Part shown: one piece after another, positions 8,802-19,224 of the stretch
Layout of the letters: each line of letters opens with the position of its first letter
How positions within the stretch are numbered: the first letter of the stretch is position 1
Assembly: GCA_002408485.1 (NCBI GenBank)
Contig: DHSP01000076.1
Span: 12,802 to 74,648, forward strand
Source: Proteiniphilum sp. UBA5283
GTDB taxonomy: Bacteria > Bacteroidota > Bacteroidia > Bacteroidales > Dysgonomonadaceae
Direction: 5' to 3'
DNA: 61,847 nucleotides
The notes under the pieces: generated by a model
Database searches by the model: none
What the model saw: the letters and a program-made list of their open reading frames with translations, nothing else
Told to the model about the DNA's origin: nothing
Position numbers and translations under genes: made by a program

Positions 8802-10058
8802 ATGAAACGATTAATACCGGCAGTACTGCTCCTGCTACTTACGCTCGCCGTTTCCCCCGCACCCGCCCAGGTGCAGCTGAGTGATAGTGCAAAAATAAGT
8901 CTGCTTACCGCTTCTCCCTGGCACGGGGCCGTATATGCGCTGTTTGGCCATACGGCCATCTTTGTACAAGACGATTCAACGGGTGTGAATGCCGTCTTCA
9001 ATTACGGTTATTTTGATTCTTCGCAACCCAACTTCATCTACCACTTTGTTAGGGGAGAGACAGACTATATTCTGGGAGTTACCTCTTTTCAGGATTTTTT
9101 GTCGGAATATGCACACAGAGGCCAGCAGGTAATAGCGCAGGAATTGAATCTGTCTCCTGACAAAAAACAACAGCTCTACGAAGCCCTCTCTGTTAACGCC
9201 TTGCCGGAAAACCGGGAATATCGATACAATTATTTTTACGACAATTGCGCTACCCGTCCACGGGATATGGTGGAACATTATGCGGATGGCCTCATCCAAT
9301 ATTCTCCCACACCTCAGGAGCAAACATATCGTGATCTGGTGAAGGAGTGCGTAGTAGGATACCCCTGGCTGCATTTCGGCATCGACCTGATCATTGGGAA
9401 TGACGCAGACAGGACCATCGATGTGAGAGAGAAGATGTTTATTCCCCGTTATCTGATGGACTCTTTTAATGATGCCTCCGTACAAAAGAACGATACATTA
9501 CGCTTTTCGCTGGTACAACAGAAGGAAATCGTACTGGAGCCCAATAGCGAAACAAACAGTCCAAAAGCGGTCAGCAAGTTTACCCCACTAGCTGCAGCTA
9601 TTTTACTGCTTTTGCTTACCCTGTTTATCAGCCTGACTCAGCTGTTCAAGCTCAGCCCAACGAAGCTTACCCTGTTTTATGATACCATCTTGTTTGGTAT
9701 TGCCGGTCTGGGAGGAGGAATTCTTTTTTTTATGATGTTTTTTTCCGCACACCCTGCGATGCGTCCCAACTGGAATTTTGTCTGGTTAAACCTTTTTGCA
9801 CTTATCGCGGCCTTTTTATTTTGGGTAAAATCGGCAAAGAACGTCGTTTATTTCTATCAAATCATTAACTTTGCAGTCCTAACGCTTTTTCTATTATTAT
9901 GGTGGTTGATACCGCAAACATTACCGGCAGCTACTATCCCATTCTCAATGAGTCTGTGGCTCAGATCGGGCACAAACATACTTATTTGGAGAAAAATGAA
10001 ATTAAAAAACAAGCGATTCAGATCGAGCAGATATCTCAAAGCGGGATGGGGACAGTGA
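8802..10058 (+). CDS. DUF4105 domain membrane protein
   Basis: 418 residues. A signal peptide (residues 1-23, core VLLLLLTLAV, ending PAPAQ) precedes a periplasmic DUF4105 domain (about 28-185) with the conserved stretches SPWHGAVYALFGHTAIFV and YNYFYDNCATRPRDMVE, whose His, Asn and Cys look like a papain-type cysteine peptidase arrangement. The C-terminal third holds about four transmembrane helices between residues 262 and 385. The related domain in Lnb-type proteins is called periplasmic, but no reaction is known for this family. The next gene starts 24 bases later on the same strand. Confidence 0.8.
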   Translation: MKRLIPAVLLLLLTLAVSPAPAQVQLSDSAKISLLTASPWHGAVYALFGHTAIFVQDDSTGVNAVFNYGYFDSSQPNFIYHFVRGETDYILGVTSFQDFLSEYAHRGQQVIAQELNLSPDKKQQLYEALSVNALPENREYRYNYFYDNCATRPRDMVEHYADGLIQYSPTPQEQTYRDLVKECVVGYPWLHFGIDLIIGNDADRTIDVREKMFIPRYLMDSFNDASVQKNDTLRFSLVQQKEIVLEPNSETNSPKAVSKFTPLAAAILLLLLTLFISLTQLFKLSPTKLTLFYDTILFGIAGLGGGILFFMMFFSAHPAMRPNWNFVWLNLFALIAAFLFWVKSAKNVVYFYQIINFAVLTLFLLLWWLIPQTLPAATIPFSMSLWLRSGTNILIWRKMKLKNKRFRSSRYLKAGWGQ

Positions 10059-10082
10059 ATCGGTAAATGATGTGTACGTATA

Positions 10083-11666
10083 ATGATCAGGGTATTATCT
10101 TCTTTGGTGGCTTTCTTTTCGATTACCGCACTATGTGCACAGAATCCTGCGGGAGAAGTGCCCAAGTTGGTTGTGGGAATTACTATCGATCAGCTCCGTG
10201 GCGATTATCTGGAGATGTTTCGCCATACTTTCGGACAGAAAGGATTTAATAGGCTGCTTGCCAATGGGTTGGTGTACAGCAATGTGCATTACGACTTTCC
10301 GAATCTTGACAAAGCCTCTACCATTACCACCATTTTTACCGGAGCCAATCCTTCTTATCACGGTATCACTGCTGAAAAAAAGTATATCGTTGCACAGAAC
10401 CGGGAGGAATTCTCCTTTTTCGACGATAACTATTTGGGAAATTTCACTACCGACAAGCGGTCGCCACTCCCCATAAAAGTGTCCACCCTTGCCGATGAAC
10501 TGAAGATCGCCTCGGGCGGTCAGTCCGATATTTATGCTTTTGCGCCCGACGCCTCGCAGGCGCTGGCTTCAGGCGGGCATGCTGCCAGCGGTGCATACTG
10601 GATTGAAGATGTTACCGGCAAATGGGCTACCACAACCTTTTACAAAAACAAACAGCCGATAGTAGATCAGTATAACCGCAGCGCCCAGTCACTCACGAAT
10701 ACAATCGGCAGCATTACCTGGCGACCTGCTATCGATATAGCGCGTTACAATGCTTTCCCCTATACTAAAAACCGGTATAATTTTCAGCATTACTTCGGAC
10801 TAGACAAGAAAGACAATATACGTTTGTTCAAACAGTCGCCCTATGTGAACAGGGAGGTGGCTGAGATGGCAATCAAGGTGTTGGAATCCAGTTCTCTCGG
10901 GCAGAGAATGAATCCTGACTACCTGGCTCTCACTTTTTATGCAGGGAACTACGAGAAGGCTCTTGATAAAAATTACTCGGTAGAGATTCAGGATACCTAC
11001 TATTGTCTCGATCAGGAGCTTGGCAAATTGCTCGATGCCATTGAGGCAACAGTGGGAATTAAAAACACACTGATCTTCGTGGTTTCTACTGGCTACTTCA
11101 ACGAGCAGGAGACCCTTCCCGAAGGGATGGTTACGTCGGGCGGTGATTTTCATCCGGACCGGAGCCAGGCACTTCTTAATATGTACCTGATGGCACTTTA
11201 TGGCCGGGAGCAATGGATCAAGAAATACTACAACTGCCAGATCTTTTTTGACAGGAAGCTTCTGGAAGACAAAAAGATTGACTTAGTTGAGTTTCAGCAA
11301 AAAGCAGCCGAGTTTCTTGTCCAATCTGCAGGTGTGCAGGATGTGATCACCTCGCACCAGATGCTCCACGGTGCATACAACGAAAATGTACAATATTACC
11401 GGAACGGGTATTACAAAGGAGTATCGGGCGATCTTTTTCTGGAATTACAGCCGGGCTGGAAGGTGATTGAGCCACAGTCGTCCGATTCATACCGGGTACG
11501 GTACAATGCAGTTGTCTCTCCGGTAATCTTTTTTGGCAGCAACATTAAACCGCAAAAGGTTGAACGAACCATTGAAGCAACAGAAATAGCGCCCAGCGTG
11601 GCTTATCGTTTGCGTATCAGAGCTCCCAACGCAGCCGGCGGAGAGATTCTGAAAGAACTGTTTTGA
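10083..11666 (+). CDS. PafA-like alkaline phosphatase superfamily protein, probably catalytically inactive
   Basis: 527 residues with a signal peptide (1-19). The fold is that of PafA-type phosphatases: VVGITIDQLRGDYL with the conserved Asp36, HAASGAYWIEDVTGK, the helix EIQDTYYCLDQELGKLLDAI and the C-terminal IEATEIAPSVAYRL. Aligned by eye with PafA, nearly every catalytic residue is changed. The nucleophile Thr position is Lys77, the metal-binding DxxxH is N289xxxA293, and the metal-binding Asp-His pair is Gly337-Tyr338. The Lys and Arg of the phosphate site and the last metal-binding His are also missing. The rest of the sequence is well kept, so it is probably a functional pseudoenzyme, not a decaying gene. 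It lies between the DUF4105 gene and secA, all on the plus strand. Confidence 0.8.
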   Translation: MIRVLSSLVAFFSITALCAQNPAGEVPKLVVGITIDQLRGDYLEMFRHTFGQKGFNRLLANGLVYSNVHYDFPNLDKASTITTIFTGANPSYHGITAEKKYIVAQNREEFSFFDDNYLGNFTTDKRSPLPIKVSTLADELKIASGGQSDIYAFAPDASQALASGGHAASGAYWIEDVTGKWATTTFYKNKQPIVDQYNRSAQSLTNTIGSITWRPAIDIARYNAFPYTKNRYNFQHYFGLDKKDNIRLFKQSPYVNREVAEMAIKVLESSSLGQRMNPDYLALTFYAGNYEKALDKNYSVEIQDTYYCLDQELGKLLDAIEATVGIKNTLIFVVSTGYFNEQETLPEGMVTSGGDFHPDRSQALLNMYLMALYGREQWIKKYYNCQIFFDRKLLEDKKIDLVEFQQKAAEFLVQSAGVQDVITSHQMLHGAYNENVQYYRNGYYKGVSGDLFLELQPGWKVIEPQSSDSYRVRYNAVVSPVIFFGSNIKPQKVERTIEATEIAPSVAYRLRIRAPNAAGGEILKELF

Positions 11667-11748
11667 TACAGAAAACACATTTATATCGAAATCATTCAAT
11701 ATGGGAGGCAACAGATGCATCCCGCAATAAAAGAACAACATACAGAAT

Positions 11749-14700
11749 ATGGGATTCAACGACATTATTTCAAAAATATTTGGAAACAAGGCTCAGCGCG
11801 ACCTGAACGAAATAAATCCGGTCGTTAAGCGAATAAAAGAAGCTTATACCGCCATTGAACAACTCTCTAACGACGACCTTCGTGAAAAAACGAAAGAGCT
11901 CGAAAAACATATCCGGGAGCAGGTCGCAGAGGAGAGAGCACAGATTGAGAAGTTAAAGGCCGGCATGGAAGAGATTGACCTGGACGACCGTGAAGCCGTA
12001 TGGAACCAGGTCGATAAGCTAGAAAAAGATATTACCGAGAAATATGAGAAGGTGTTGAGCGAGATACTGCCCGATGCTTTCTCTATCATGAAAGAGACTG
12101 CCCGCCGTTTCACCGAAAACGAAGAGATCGTGGTCACAGCAACCAGTTTCGACCGTGATCTGGCTGCCACGCATGATTTTGTCCGTATTGAAGGAGAGAA
12201 GGCAATCTATCAGAATCATTGGGTCGCCGGAGGAAACGAGATTACCTGGGACATGATTCACTACGATGTACAGCTCTTTGGCGGTGTGGTGCTTCATCAG
12301 GGTAAAATAGCCGAGATGGCTACGGGAGAAGGTAAAACGCTGGTCGCCACCCTTCCCGTATTTTTAAATGCACTTACTCACGAGGGGGTGCATGTGGTGA
12401 CCGTGAACGATTATCTTTCGAAGCGTGACTCCGAGTGGATGGGGCCTATGTACATGTTTCACGGTCTATCTGTCGATTGCATCGATAAGCACGAGCCCAA
12501 CTCCGATGCACGTCGCAAGGCATACGAGGCGGATATCACCTTTGGAACCAACAATGAGTTTGGCTTTGATTATCTCCGTGACAACATGGCTGTCTCCCCC
12601 AAAGATCTGGTACAAAGGAAGCACAATTATGCCATTGTGGACGAGGTGGACTCGGTGCTGATTGACGATGCACGGACACCGTTGATCATTTCAGGCCCGG
12701 TACCCAAGGGCGATGACCAGCTGTTCGACCTGTTCCGTCCCCGCGTGGAGGTAATTGTGAAAGCGCAGCGCGACCTCACTACCCGCCTGCTTGCCGAGGC
12801 GAAAGTGAAGATGGCTTCATCCGATCCCAAAGAACAGGAAGAGGGTGCTTTATTGCTTTTTCGTTCCTACAAGGGAATGCCGAAGTACCAACCGTTGATT
12901 AAGTTTCTTAGCGAGCAGGGTGTCAAAGCTGCCATGCTCAAGACCGAAGCATTTTATATGCAGGAGCAGATGCGCAATATGCACATCGTGACCGATCCGC
13001 TCTATTTCGTAATCGACGAAAAGCTCCACAGCATTGAGCTGACCGACAAGGGAATCGACATGCTGACCGGAAAATCGGATGATCCGCAATTTTTCATTCT
13101 TCCCGACATTGCTTCGCAACTGTCGGATCTGGAACACTCGGCCGGTACCGACGAGGAGAAAGCCGCAAGGAAAGACGAACTACTGCAAAACTTTGCCATT
13201 AAATCGGAACGGGTACATACGGTGAATCAGCTGCTCAAAGCCTATACTCTGTTTGAGAAGGACGATGAGTATGTTGTGATCGACAACAAGGTGAAGATTG
13301 TCGATGAACAAACAGGGCGTGTTATGGAAGGACGTCGTTATTCCGATGGTCTTCATCAGGCTATCGAAGCAAAGGAACGCGTGAAAGTAGAGGCTGCAAC
13401 GCAGACATTTGCCACCATCACCCTGCAGAATTTCTTCCGGATGTATAGTAAGCTTGCAGGAATGACCGGTACTGCCGAGACCGAAGCAGGTGAGTTTTGG
13501 GATATCTACAAACTGGACGTGGTGGTTATCCCCACCAACAAGCCAATTATCCGCGACGATCAGAACGACCGCATCTATAAGACGAAACGCGAAAAATATA
13601 CCGCAGTTATTGAGGAGATAGAAAAGCTTATTGGCGCCGGGCGACCGGTATTGGTGGGAACTACCTCCGTAGAGATCTCCGAGTTACTGAGCCGCATGCT
13701 TGCGTTGCGGAAAATAAAGCACAATGTGCTGAATGCCAAACTCCATCAGCGTGAAGCAGAAATTGTGGCGCACGCAGGACAGAGTGGTGTGGTGACCATT
13801 GCTACCAACATGGCCGGTCGCGGTACCGACATCAAACTGTCTCCCGATGTAAAAGCCGCGGGAGGGTTAGCCATTATCGGTACGGAACGTCACGAATCGC
13901 GGCGTGTGGACCGTCAGCTGCGTGGTCGTGCCGGTCGTCAGGGAGACCCGGGCTCATCTGTTTTCTTCGTTTCGCTTGAAGATGACCTAATGCGACTCTT
14001 TGCCACAGAACGCATTGCCGGATTGATGGACAAGATGGGCTTCAAAGAGGGCGATGTTCTGGAACACAGCATGTTGAGCAAATCAGTGGAGCGTGCCCAA
14101 AAGAAAGTGGAAGAAAACAATTTTGGTATTCGCAAGCGTTTGCTGGAGTATGATGATGTAATGAACTCGCAGCGGGAAGTGATCTACAAACGTCGCCGCC
14201 ACGCTCTGATGGGAGAACGCATTGACAATGACGTGGCCAGCATGATCTCGGAAACAGCCCGCAACATTGTGGAGTCAAATGAAGATGATTACCAGAGCAT
14301 GAAACTCGACCTTCTTCGGGTAATGGCACTTGAAGTTCCTTTTAAGGAGCAGGATATGAAGGGCCTGAAAGAAGAGGAGCAGGTAGAGGCTGTTACTGCC
14401 AAAGCTTTTGAAGCATTCAAACGTAAGACCGAGAGATTGGCCGAGGTAGCCCAGCCGGTCATAAAACAGGTCTATGAGAACCAGGGAGCTATGTACGAGA
14501 ATATTCTCATTCCCATTACCGACGGGAAAAGAGTATATAATATTTCCTGCAACCTGAAAGAAGCCTATGAAACAAGTTCCAGAGCATTGGTGAAAGCTTT
14601 TGAAAAATCGATTCTCCTACATACCATCGACGAAGATTGGAAAGAGCATCTCCGCGAAATGGATGAATTGCGCCAATCTGTTCAGAATGCCAGTTACGAG

Positions 14701-15051
14701 CAAAAGGATCCACTCCTGATCTATAAGCTGGAATCGTTTAGCCTTTTCCGGGAAATGATCAACGATGTGAATTCGAAAGCTGTCTCCATTCTCATGCGTG
14801 GCCAGATACCGGTGCAGGATCCGGCCAGCGTTCGCCGGGCCGCCCCGGAGCAAAAGACCGATTACAGTCGGTATCGGACCCAAAAAGAAGATTCGGACGG
14901 CATGGTACCCGGAAAAGGGGAAAATAGTGCGGCTCAGCAACCGCGACAACCCCAGAAACTGGAACCAATCCGCGTAGAGAAAAAGGTAGGCCGAAACGAT
15001 CCCTGTCCTTGTGGTAGTGGTAAAAAATACAAAAGCTGTCACGGAAAATAA
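11749..15051 (+). CDS. secA: Preprotein translocase ATPase SecA
   Basis: 1100 residues; longer than the roughly 900 of enterobacterial SecA because of insertions usual in Bacteroidota. It is the ATP-driven motor that pushes unfolded preproteins through SecYEG. Walker A is G193EGKT197 in MATGEGKTLVATLP and Walker B lies in IVDEVDSVLIDDARTPLIIS. The second nucleotide-binding domain has NMAGRGTDIKLSPDV and QLRGRAGRQGDPGSS. The C-terminus ends with the zinc-binding tail CPCGSGKKYKSCHG (C-x-C-x8-C-H), which binds SecB or ribosomes in other bacteria. It is followed by a terminator. Confidence 0.98.
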   Translation: MGFNDIISKIFGNKAQRDLNEINPVVKRIKEAYTAIEQLSNDDLREKTKELEKHIREQVAEERAQIEKLKAGMEEIDLDDREAVWNQVDKLEKDITEKYEKVLSEILPDAFSIMKETARRFTENEEIVVTATSFDRDLAATHDFVRIEGEKAIYQNHWVAGGNEITWDMIHYDVQLFGGVVLHQGKIAEMATGEGKTLVATLPVFLNALTHEGVHVVTVNDYLSKRDSEWMGPMYMFHGLSVDCIDKHEPNSDARRKAYEADITFGTNNEFGFDYLRDNMAVSPKDLVQRKHNYAIVDEVDSVLIDDARTPLIISGPVPKGDDQLFDLFRPRVEVIVKAQRDLTTRLLAEAKVKMASSDPKEQEEGALLLFRSYKGMPKYQPLIKFLSEQGVKAAMLKTEAFYMQEQMRNMHIVTDPLYFVIDEKLHSIELTDKGIDMLTGKSDDPQFFILPDIASQLSDLEHSAGTDEEKAARKDELLQNFAIKSERVHTVNQLLKAYTLFEKDDEYVVIDNKVKIVDEQTGRVMEGRRYSDGLHQAIEAKERVKVEAATQTFATITLQNFFRMYSKLAGMTGTAETEAGEFWDIYKLDVVVIPTNKPIIRDDQNDRIYKTKREKYTAVIEEIEKLIGAGRPVLVGTTSVEISELLSRMLALRKIKHNVLNAKLHQREAEIVAHAGQSGVVTIATNMAGRGTDIKLSPDVKAAGGLAIIGTERHESRRVDRQLRGRAGRQGDPGSSVFFVSLEDDLMRLFATERIAGLMDKMGFKEGDVLEHSMLSKSVERAQKKVEENNFGIRKRLLEYDDVMNSQREVIYKRRRHALMGERIDNDVASMISETARNIVESNEDDYQSMKLDLLRVMALEVPFKEQDMKGLKEEEQVEAVTAKAFEAFKRKTERLAEVAQPVIKQVYENQGAMYENILIPITDGKRVYNISCNLKEAYETSSRALVKAFEKSILLHTIDEDWKEHLREMDELRQSVQNASYEQKDPLLIYKLESFSLFREMINDVNSKAVSILMRGQIPVQDPASVRRAAPEQKTDYSRYRTQKEDSDGMVPGKGENSAAQQPRQPQKLEPIRVEKKVGRNDPCPCGSGKKYKSCHGK

Positions 15052-15070
15052 GCCACATAAAAAAGATTAA

Positions 15071-15099
15071 AACAGAGAGCAAATGTCTCTCTGTTTTTT
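15071..15099 (+). terminator. Intrinsic terminator after secA
   Basis: AACAGAGAG (15071-15079) pairs perfectly with CTCTCTGTT (15087-15095), loop CAAATGT, followed by further T residues. Confidence 0.85.
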
Positions 15100-15219
15100 G
15101 TTAAATCCAAAGAAAAGCCGTATCTTAGTGTAATCAAACGGCATACTCTTTAAGAGATTTATTTGCCTATTAATGAGCTACATACAAAAAGTTATTGAAG
15201 AGAATTATCACATTTTAAT

Positions 15220-17754
15220 ATGATTGATCAGGAAGACAGAATCATCAAGATTAATATCGAAGATGAAATGAAATCATCGTACATCGATTATTCGATGTCC
15301 GTGATCGTTTCCCGCGCGTTGCCCGATGTGCGGGATGGATTTAAACCAGTACACCGGCGTATTTTATTTGGTATGTCGGAGCTGGGCAATACTCCCGATA
15401 AGCCCCACAAGAAGTCTGCCAGAATTGTCGGTGAGGTATTGGGTAAGTACCACCCGCACGGTGATTCATCTGTATATGGCGCCATGGTTCGACTGGCACA
15501 GGACTGGAGCATGCGCTATACTCTGGTGGACGGACAGGGAAATATGGGTAGTGTGGATGGAGACAGTCCCGCCGCCATGCGATATACCGAAGCAAGACTG
15601 AATAAGCTTGCCGAAGAGATGTTGCGGGATATCGACAAGGAGACGGTCGATTTTCAATATAACTTTGATGATACACTGCAGGAGCCGACTGTCCTCCCCA
15701 CGCGCATTCCCAATCTGTTGATGAACGGTTCTTCCGGTATTGCTGTAGGGATGGCCACCAATATGGCGCCGCACAACCTTACAGAATGTGTGGATGGCAT
15801 CATCGCTTACATCGATGATAACGATATCGATACCAAAGGATTGATGCAGTATATCAAGGCTCCAGACTTTCCTACCGGAGCCTATATTTATGGATATAAA
15901 GGCGTTGAGGAGGCATTCGAGACGGGCAGGGGGCGCATTGTAATGCGCGGAAAAGCAGAGATAGAGTCGGGGAAGACACACGATAAGATCATCATTTCTG
16001 AAATTCCCTACCTGGTAAACAAAGCCGATTTTATCAAACATGTTGCCGATCTGGTCACCGAGAAGAGGATCGAAGGAATATCCAACATCAACGATGAGTC
16101 AGACAGAGACGGTATGCGTATTGTGGTGGATATCAAACGAGACGGCAATGCAAACATTGTCCTCAATAAGTTATACAAACTGACTGCGCTGCAATCTTCG
16201 TTCAGTGTTAACAATATTGCGCTAGTGAAAGGACGCCCCGAACTGCTGAACCTCAAAAGGATAATTGAGCTCTTTGTGGAGCACCGTCACGATGTGGTCA
16301 TCCGGCGTACCCGCTACGAATTGCGAAAGGCGGAGGAGCGTGCTCACATTCTTGAGGGGTTGATCATTGCTTCCGACAATATCGACGAGGTGATTGCCAT
16401 CATCCGGGGATCCTCTACGCCCCAGGAGGCCATACAGCGTTTGATGGAGCGATTTTCGCTCAGCGATATTCAATCGCGTGCGATTGTGGAGATGCGATTA
16501 AGGCAGTTGACTGGTCTTGAGCAGAATAAGCTCCATGCTGAATACGACGAGATACAGAAACTGATTGCCCACCTGAACTCTATCCTGAACGACGAAGGAA
16601 TGCGCATGCAGGTGATCAAGGATGAGCTGATTGAAATCCGTGAAAAATATGGCGACAAGCGCCGCTCGGAGATCATCTACGCATCGGAAGAAATGAATCC
16701 GGAAGATTTTTACGCCGACGATGAAATGGTGATTACCATTTCCCATATGGGCTATATCAAGCGTACCCCGCTTACGGACTTCCATACCCAAAACAGAGGA
16801 GGGGTAGGTGCCAGAGGAACCGATACGCGGGAAGAAGATTTCGTGGAGTATATCTACCCGGCCACTACACACAACTACATGCTTTTCTTTACCCAAAAGG
16901 GTAAATGTTACTGGCTGCGTGTATTTGAAATCCCCGAAGGTACCAAAAACTCCAAGGGCCGGGCGATTCAAAACCTGTTGAATATTGATCCGGACGACAG
17001 CGTTACTGCTTTTGTGCGGGTAGATACGCTCACTGACCAGGATTACATCAACTCTCACTACCTGCTGTTCTGCACCAAAGAGGGTATTGTGAAAAAGACG
17101 TTGCTTGAAGCCTATTCCAGGCCCAGACAGAACGGTGTGAATGCCATTACCATCCGGGAAGAAGACCAGGTGATATCGGTACGATTAACGGACGGTAAAC
17201 AGCATGTGATCCTGGCGAACCGTAACGGTCGGGCTATCCGCTTTCAAGAAGATGATGTGCGCCCAATGGGACGAACTGCTACAGGTGTGCGGGGAATGAC
17301 TCTCGATGAAGACGGGGAAGATTGCGTGATCGGCATGATTTGTATGGAACCCAATTCGGAGAATACCATTATGGTGGTTTCAGAACAGGGGTATGGCAAA
17401 AGATCGCGGCTCGATGACGAAGATGGTGAGGCGGTCTATCGAATCACCCGCAGAGGAGGAAAAGGTGTTAAGACACTGAATGTTACGGAAAAAACAGGTA
17501 AATTGGTAGCCATAAAGAGTGTATCAGACGATAATGATTTAATGATAATTAACAAATCAGGAATTACCATACGTCTGAATATTTCCGATATTCGCATCAT
17601 GGGACGAGCTACTCAAGGAGTACGCCTTATTAATTTGGAAAAAAGAAACGATGAGATAGCCTCTGTTTGCAAGGTAAATTCGGAAGTTTTGGATGAGGAA
17701 GCTCCATCTGAAGATGCTAACGGCAATCAAGATGATTTCGATAGTGAAGAATAA
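15220..17754 (+). CDS. gyrA: DNA gyrase subunit A
   Basis: 844 residues. Catalytic Tyr122 lies in AAMRYTEARL, and the N-terminal YSMSVIVSRALPDVRDGFKP is diagnostic. The C-terminal beta-pinwheel contains the GyrA box as QNRGGVGARG (near residue 525), separating gyrase from topoisomerase IV. In the quinolone-determining region the numbering matches E. coli (HPHGDSSVYG): Ser83 is kept, and position 87 is Gly where E. coli has Asp. I cannot tell from the sequence whether Gly87 is the lineage norm or affects drug response. The acidic C-terminal tail is also typical. Confidence 0.97.
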   Translation: MIDQEDRIIKINIEDEMKSSYIDYSMSVIVSRALPDVRDGFKPVHRRILFGMSELGNTPDKPHKKSARIVGEVLGKYHPHGDSSVYGAMVRLAQDWSMRYTLVDGQGNMGSVDGDSPAAMRYTEARLNKLAEEMLRDIDKETVDFQYNFDDTLQEPTVLPTRIPNLLMNGSSGIAVGMATNMAPHNLTECVDGIIAYIDDNDIDTKGLMQYIKAPDFPTGAYIYGYKGVEEAFETGRGRIVMRGKAEIESGKTHDKIIISEIPYLVNKADFIKHVADLVTEKRIEGISNINDESDRDGMRIVVDIKRDGNANIVLNKLYKLTALQSSFSVNNIALVKGRPELLNLKRIIELFVEHRHDVVIRRTRYELRKAEERAHILEGLIIASDNIDEVIAIIRGSSTPQEAIQRLMERFSLSDIQSRAIVEMRLRQLTGLEQNKLHAEYDEIQKLIAHLNSILNDEGMRMQVIKDELIEIREKYGDKRRSEIIYASEEMNPEDFYADDEMVITISHMGYIKRTPLTDFHTQNRGGVGARGTDTREEDFVEYIYPATTHNYMLFFTQKGKCYWLRVFEIPEGTKNSKGRAIQNLLNIDPDDSVTAFVRVDTLTDQDYINSHYLLFCTKEGIVKKTLLEAYSRPRQNGVNAITIREEDQVISVRLTDGKQHVILANRNGRAIRFQEDDVRPMGRTATGVRGMTLDEDGEDCVIGMICMEPNSENTIMVVSEQGYGKRSRLDDEDGEAVYRITRRGGKGVKTLNVTEKTGKLVAIKSVSDDNDLMIINKSGITIRLNISDIRIMGRATQGVRLINLEKRNDEIASVCKVNSEVLDEEAPSEDANGNQDDFDSEE

Positions 17755-17903
17755 ATTTCCATTTTAAACTTTTTGCAATCTTTCAGTCAAAGTCAATAAC
17801 AAACGAAAATTGAAACCAAATGCTTGCAGTGAGTTTCAATAGACATTCAAGAAAAGAATAAACAAAATCGTATTAAATAACATCAATTTAATCACATTAA
17901 AAA

Positions 17904-19184
17904 ATGAGTAAAATGAGAAAAATCTTATTCCTTACTATGATTGCCGTTCTTTCAGCAGGGAGTATCTTTGCACAAAAGTCGGCATTAAAAGATGCTAAAA
18001 GAGCATTGGGCCGTGACGATTTAAACGAAGCTCGTACGCTGATCAAGCAAGCATCCACTCATCCGGAGACTGCAAACGATCCGGAAACATGGAAAGTAAT
18101 GGGCGATATAGGCAACAAGGCTTTTGATAACCAAAGAACAAATGCCATGCTCGGTAAACAAGCGAACGACAAGGTCATGTACGACGGTCTCTACGACTCT
18201 TATGAGCCATACCTGAAAGCAGACTCACTGGGTGAACTTCCCGATGCAAAAGGCAAGGTTAAGAATAAGTTCCGGAAAGACATTGCAGGTATTCTCCGTG
18301 CCAACCATCCTTTTTACATAAATGGTGGAGTTTATTACAACGAACAAAAGAATTACAACAAAGCAACCGATTTCTTCCAAATCTACTGGGATATTCCTTC
18401 ATTGCCGATGTATGAGGGACAGGCGGATGCTTTCGTCAAGGACAGCACTTTCCAGACAATCAAATATTATGCCATCATCACCGCCATTCAGGCTGAAGAC
18501 CACAAAAGGGCGCTGAGTATGTTGGAACGAGCTGCCAAAGAACCTTTCATTGAAAACAGTGCATACAAAGAAAGCGACATTTACGAATTGATGGCCAGCG
18601 AATATGTAAGCTTGGGGGATACTGCCAAGTACCTCGAAACGTTGAATTTCGGAGCCGAAAGATTTCCATCCAGCAAGTATTTCATTCCCAACCTTATCAA
18701 CGTATTTATTCGCCAGGGAGATACCCAAAAAGCAATGAATTATCTTGATCAGGCAATTAACAACGACCCATCCAATGCATGTGATCTCAACAGTGTAAAA
18801 GGTGCATTATTGGCTGAGAAGGGCGATTATGCCGCTGCAGAGGCCGAGTATAACAAGGCACTGACACAAGATCCCAACTGCGAAAGAGCACTCGAGGCTA
18901 TCGCTGTGAACTATATTCTTCAGGCTCAGGATCTAAAGGAAAAAACGGCCATGCTGTCCGACAGACAACAACAGGTCGCCAACGATAAAATTACCATTGA
19001 GCTTTATCAAAAATCATTGCCTTCGTTGGAAAAATATGCAACACTGTTGAGAGGTCGCAACGCCGAAAAGCATGAACTCGAATCCGCATTACTCAAATTA
19101 CGCAACGTTTATTACAATCTGAGCAGTATGGGTGTTGACAAAGCTTCGGAACTTGAAGCAGTAGAAAAAGAATTGAATCTCTGA
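17904..19184 (+). CDS. Exported tetratricopeptide repeat protein
   Basis: 426 residues with a signal peptide (basic start, LFLTMIAVLSAGSIFA, cut near Ala-Gln). An alternative ATG three codons downstream (17913) would give an equally good signal. The mature part is alpha-helical with several TPR-like repeats, clearest at QKAMNYLDQAINNDPSNACD and AEAEYNKALTQDPNCERALE. TPR arrays bind partner proteins in the periplasm or at the outer membrane. No partner can be named; it is downstream of gyrA but separated by 149 bases, and is followed by a hairpin. Confidence 0.82.
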   Translation: MSKMRKILFLTMIAVLSAGSIFAQKSALKDAKRALGRDDLNEARTLIKQASTHPETANDPETWKVMGDIGNKAFDNQRTNAMLGKQANDKVMYDGLYDSYEPYLKADSLGELPDAKGKVKNKFRKDIAGILRANHPFYINGGVYYNEQKNYNKATDFFQIYWDIPSLPMYEGQADAFVKDSTFQTIKYYAIITAIQAEDHKRALSMLERAAKEPFIENSAYKESDIYELMASEYVSLGDTAKYLETLNFGAERFPSSKYFIPNLINVFIRQGDTQKAMNYLDQAINNDPSNACDLNSVKGALLAEKGDYAAAEAEYNKALTQDPNCERALEAIAVNYILQAQDLKEKTAMLSDRQQQVANDKITIELYQKSLPSLEKYATLLRGRNAEKHELESALLKLRNVYYNLSSMGVDKASELEAVEKELNL

Positions 19185-19224
19185 TTTGACGTCCAGATTC
19201 ATTTCATAGAAAATTATAGTAAGA

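Noticed and set aside
11749..15051. Unusual length of SecA (1100 residues)
   Set aside because: Typical of SecA in Bacteroidota, with all motifs in order.
15117..15142. GCCGT/ACGGC small hairpin before gyrA
   Set aside because: Five pairs with a long loop, within chance expectation; no regulatory feature attached.
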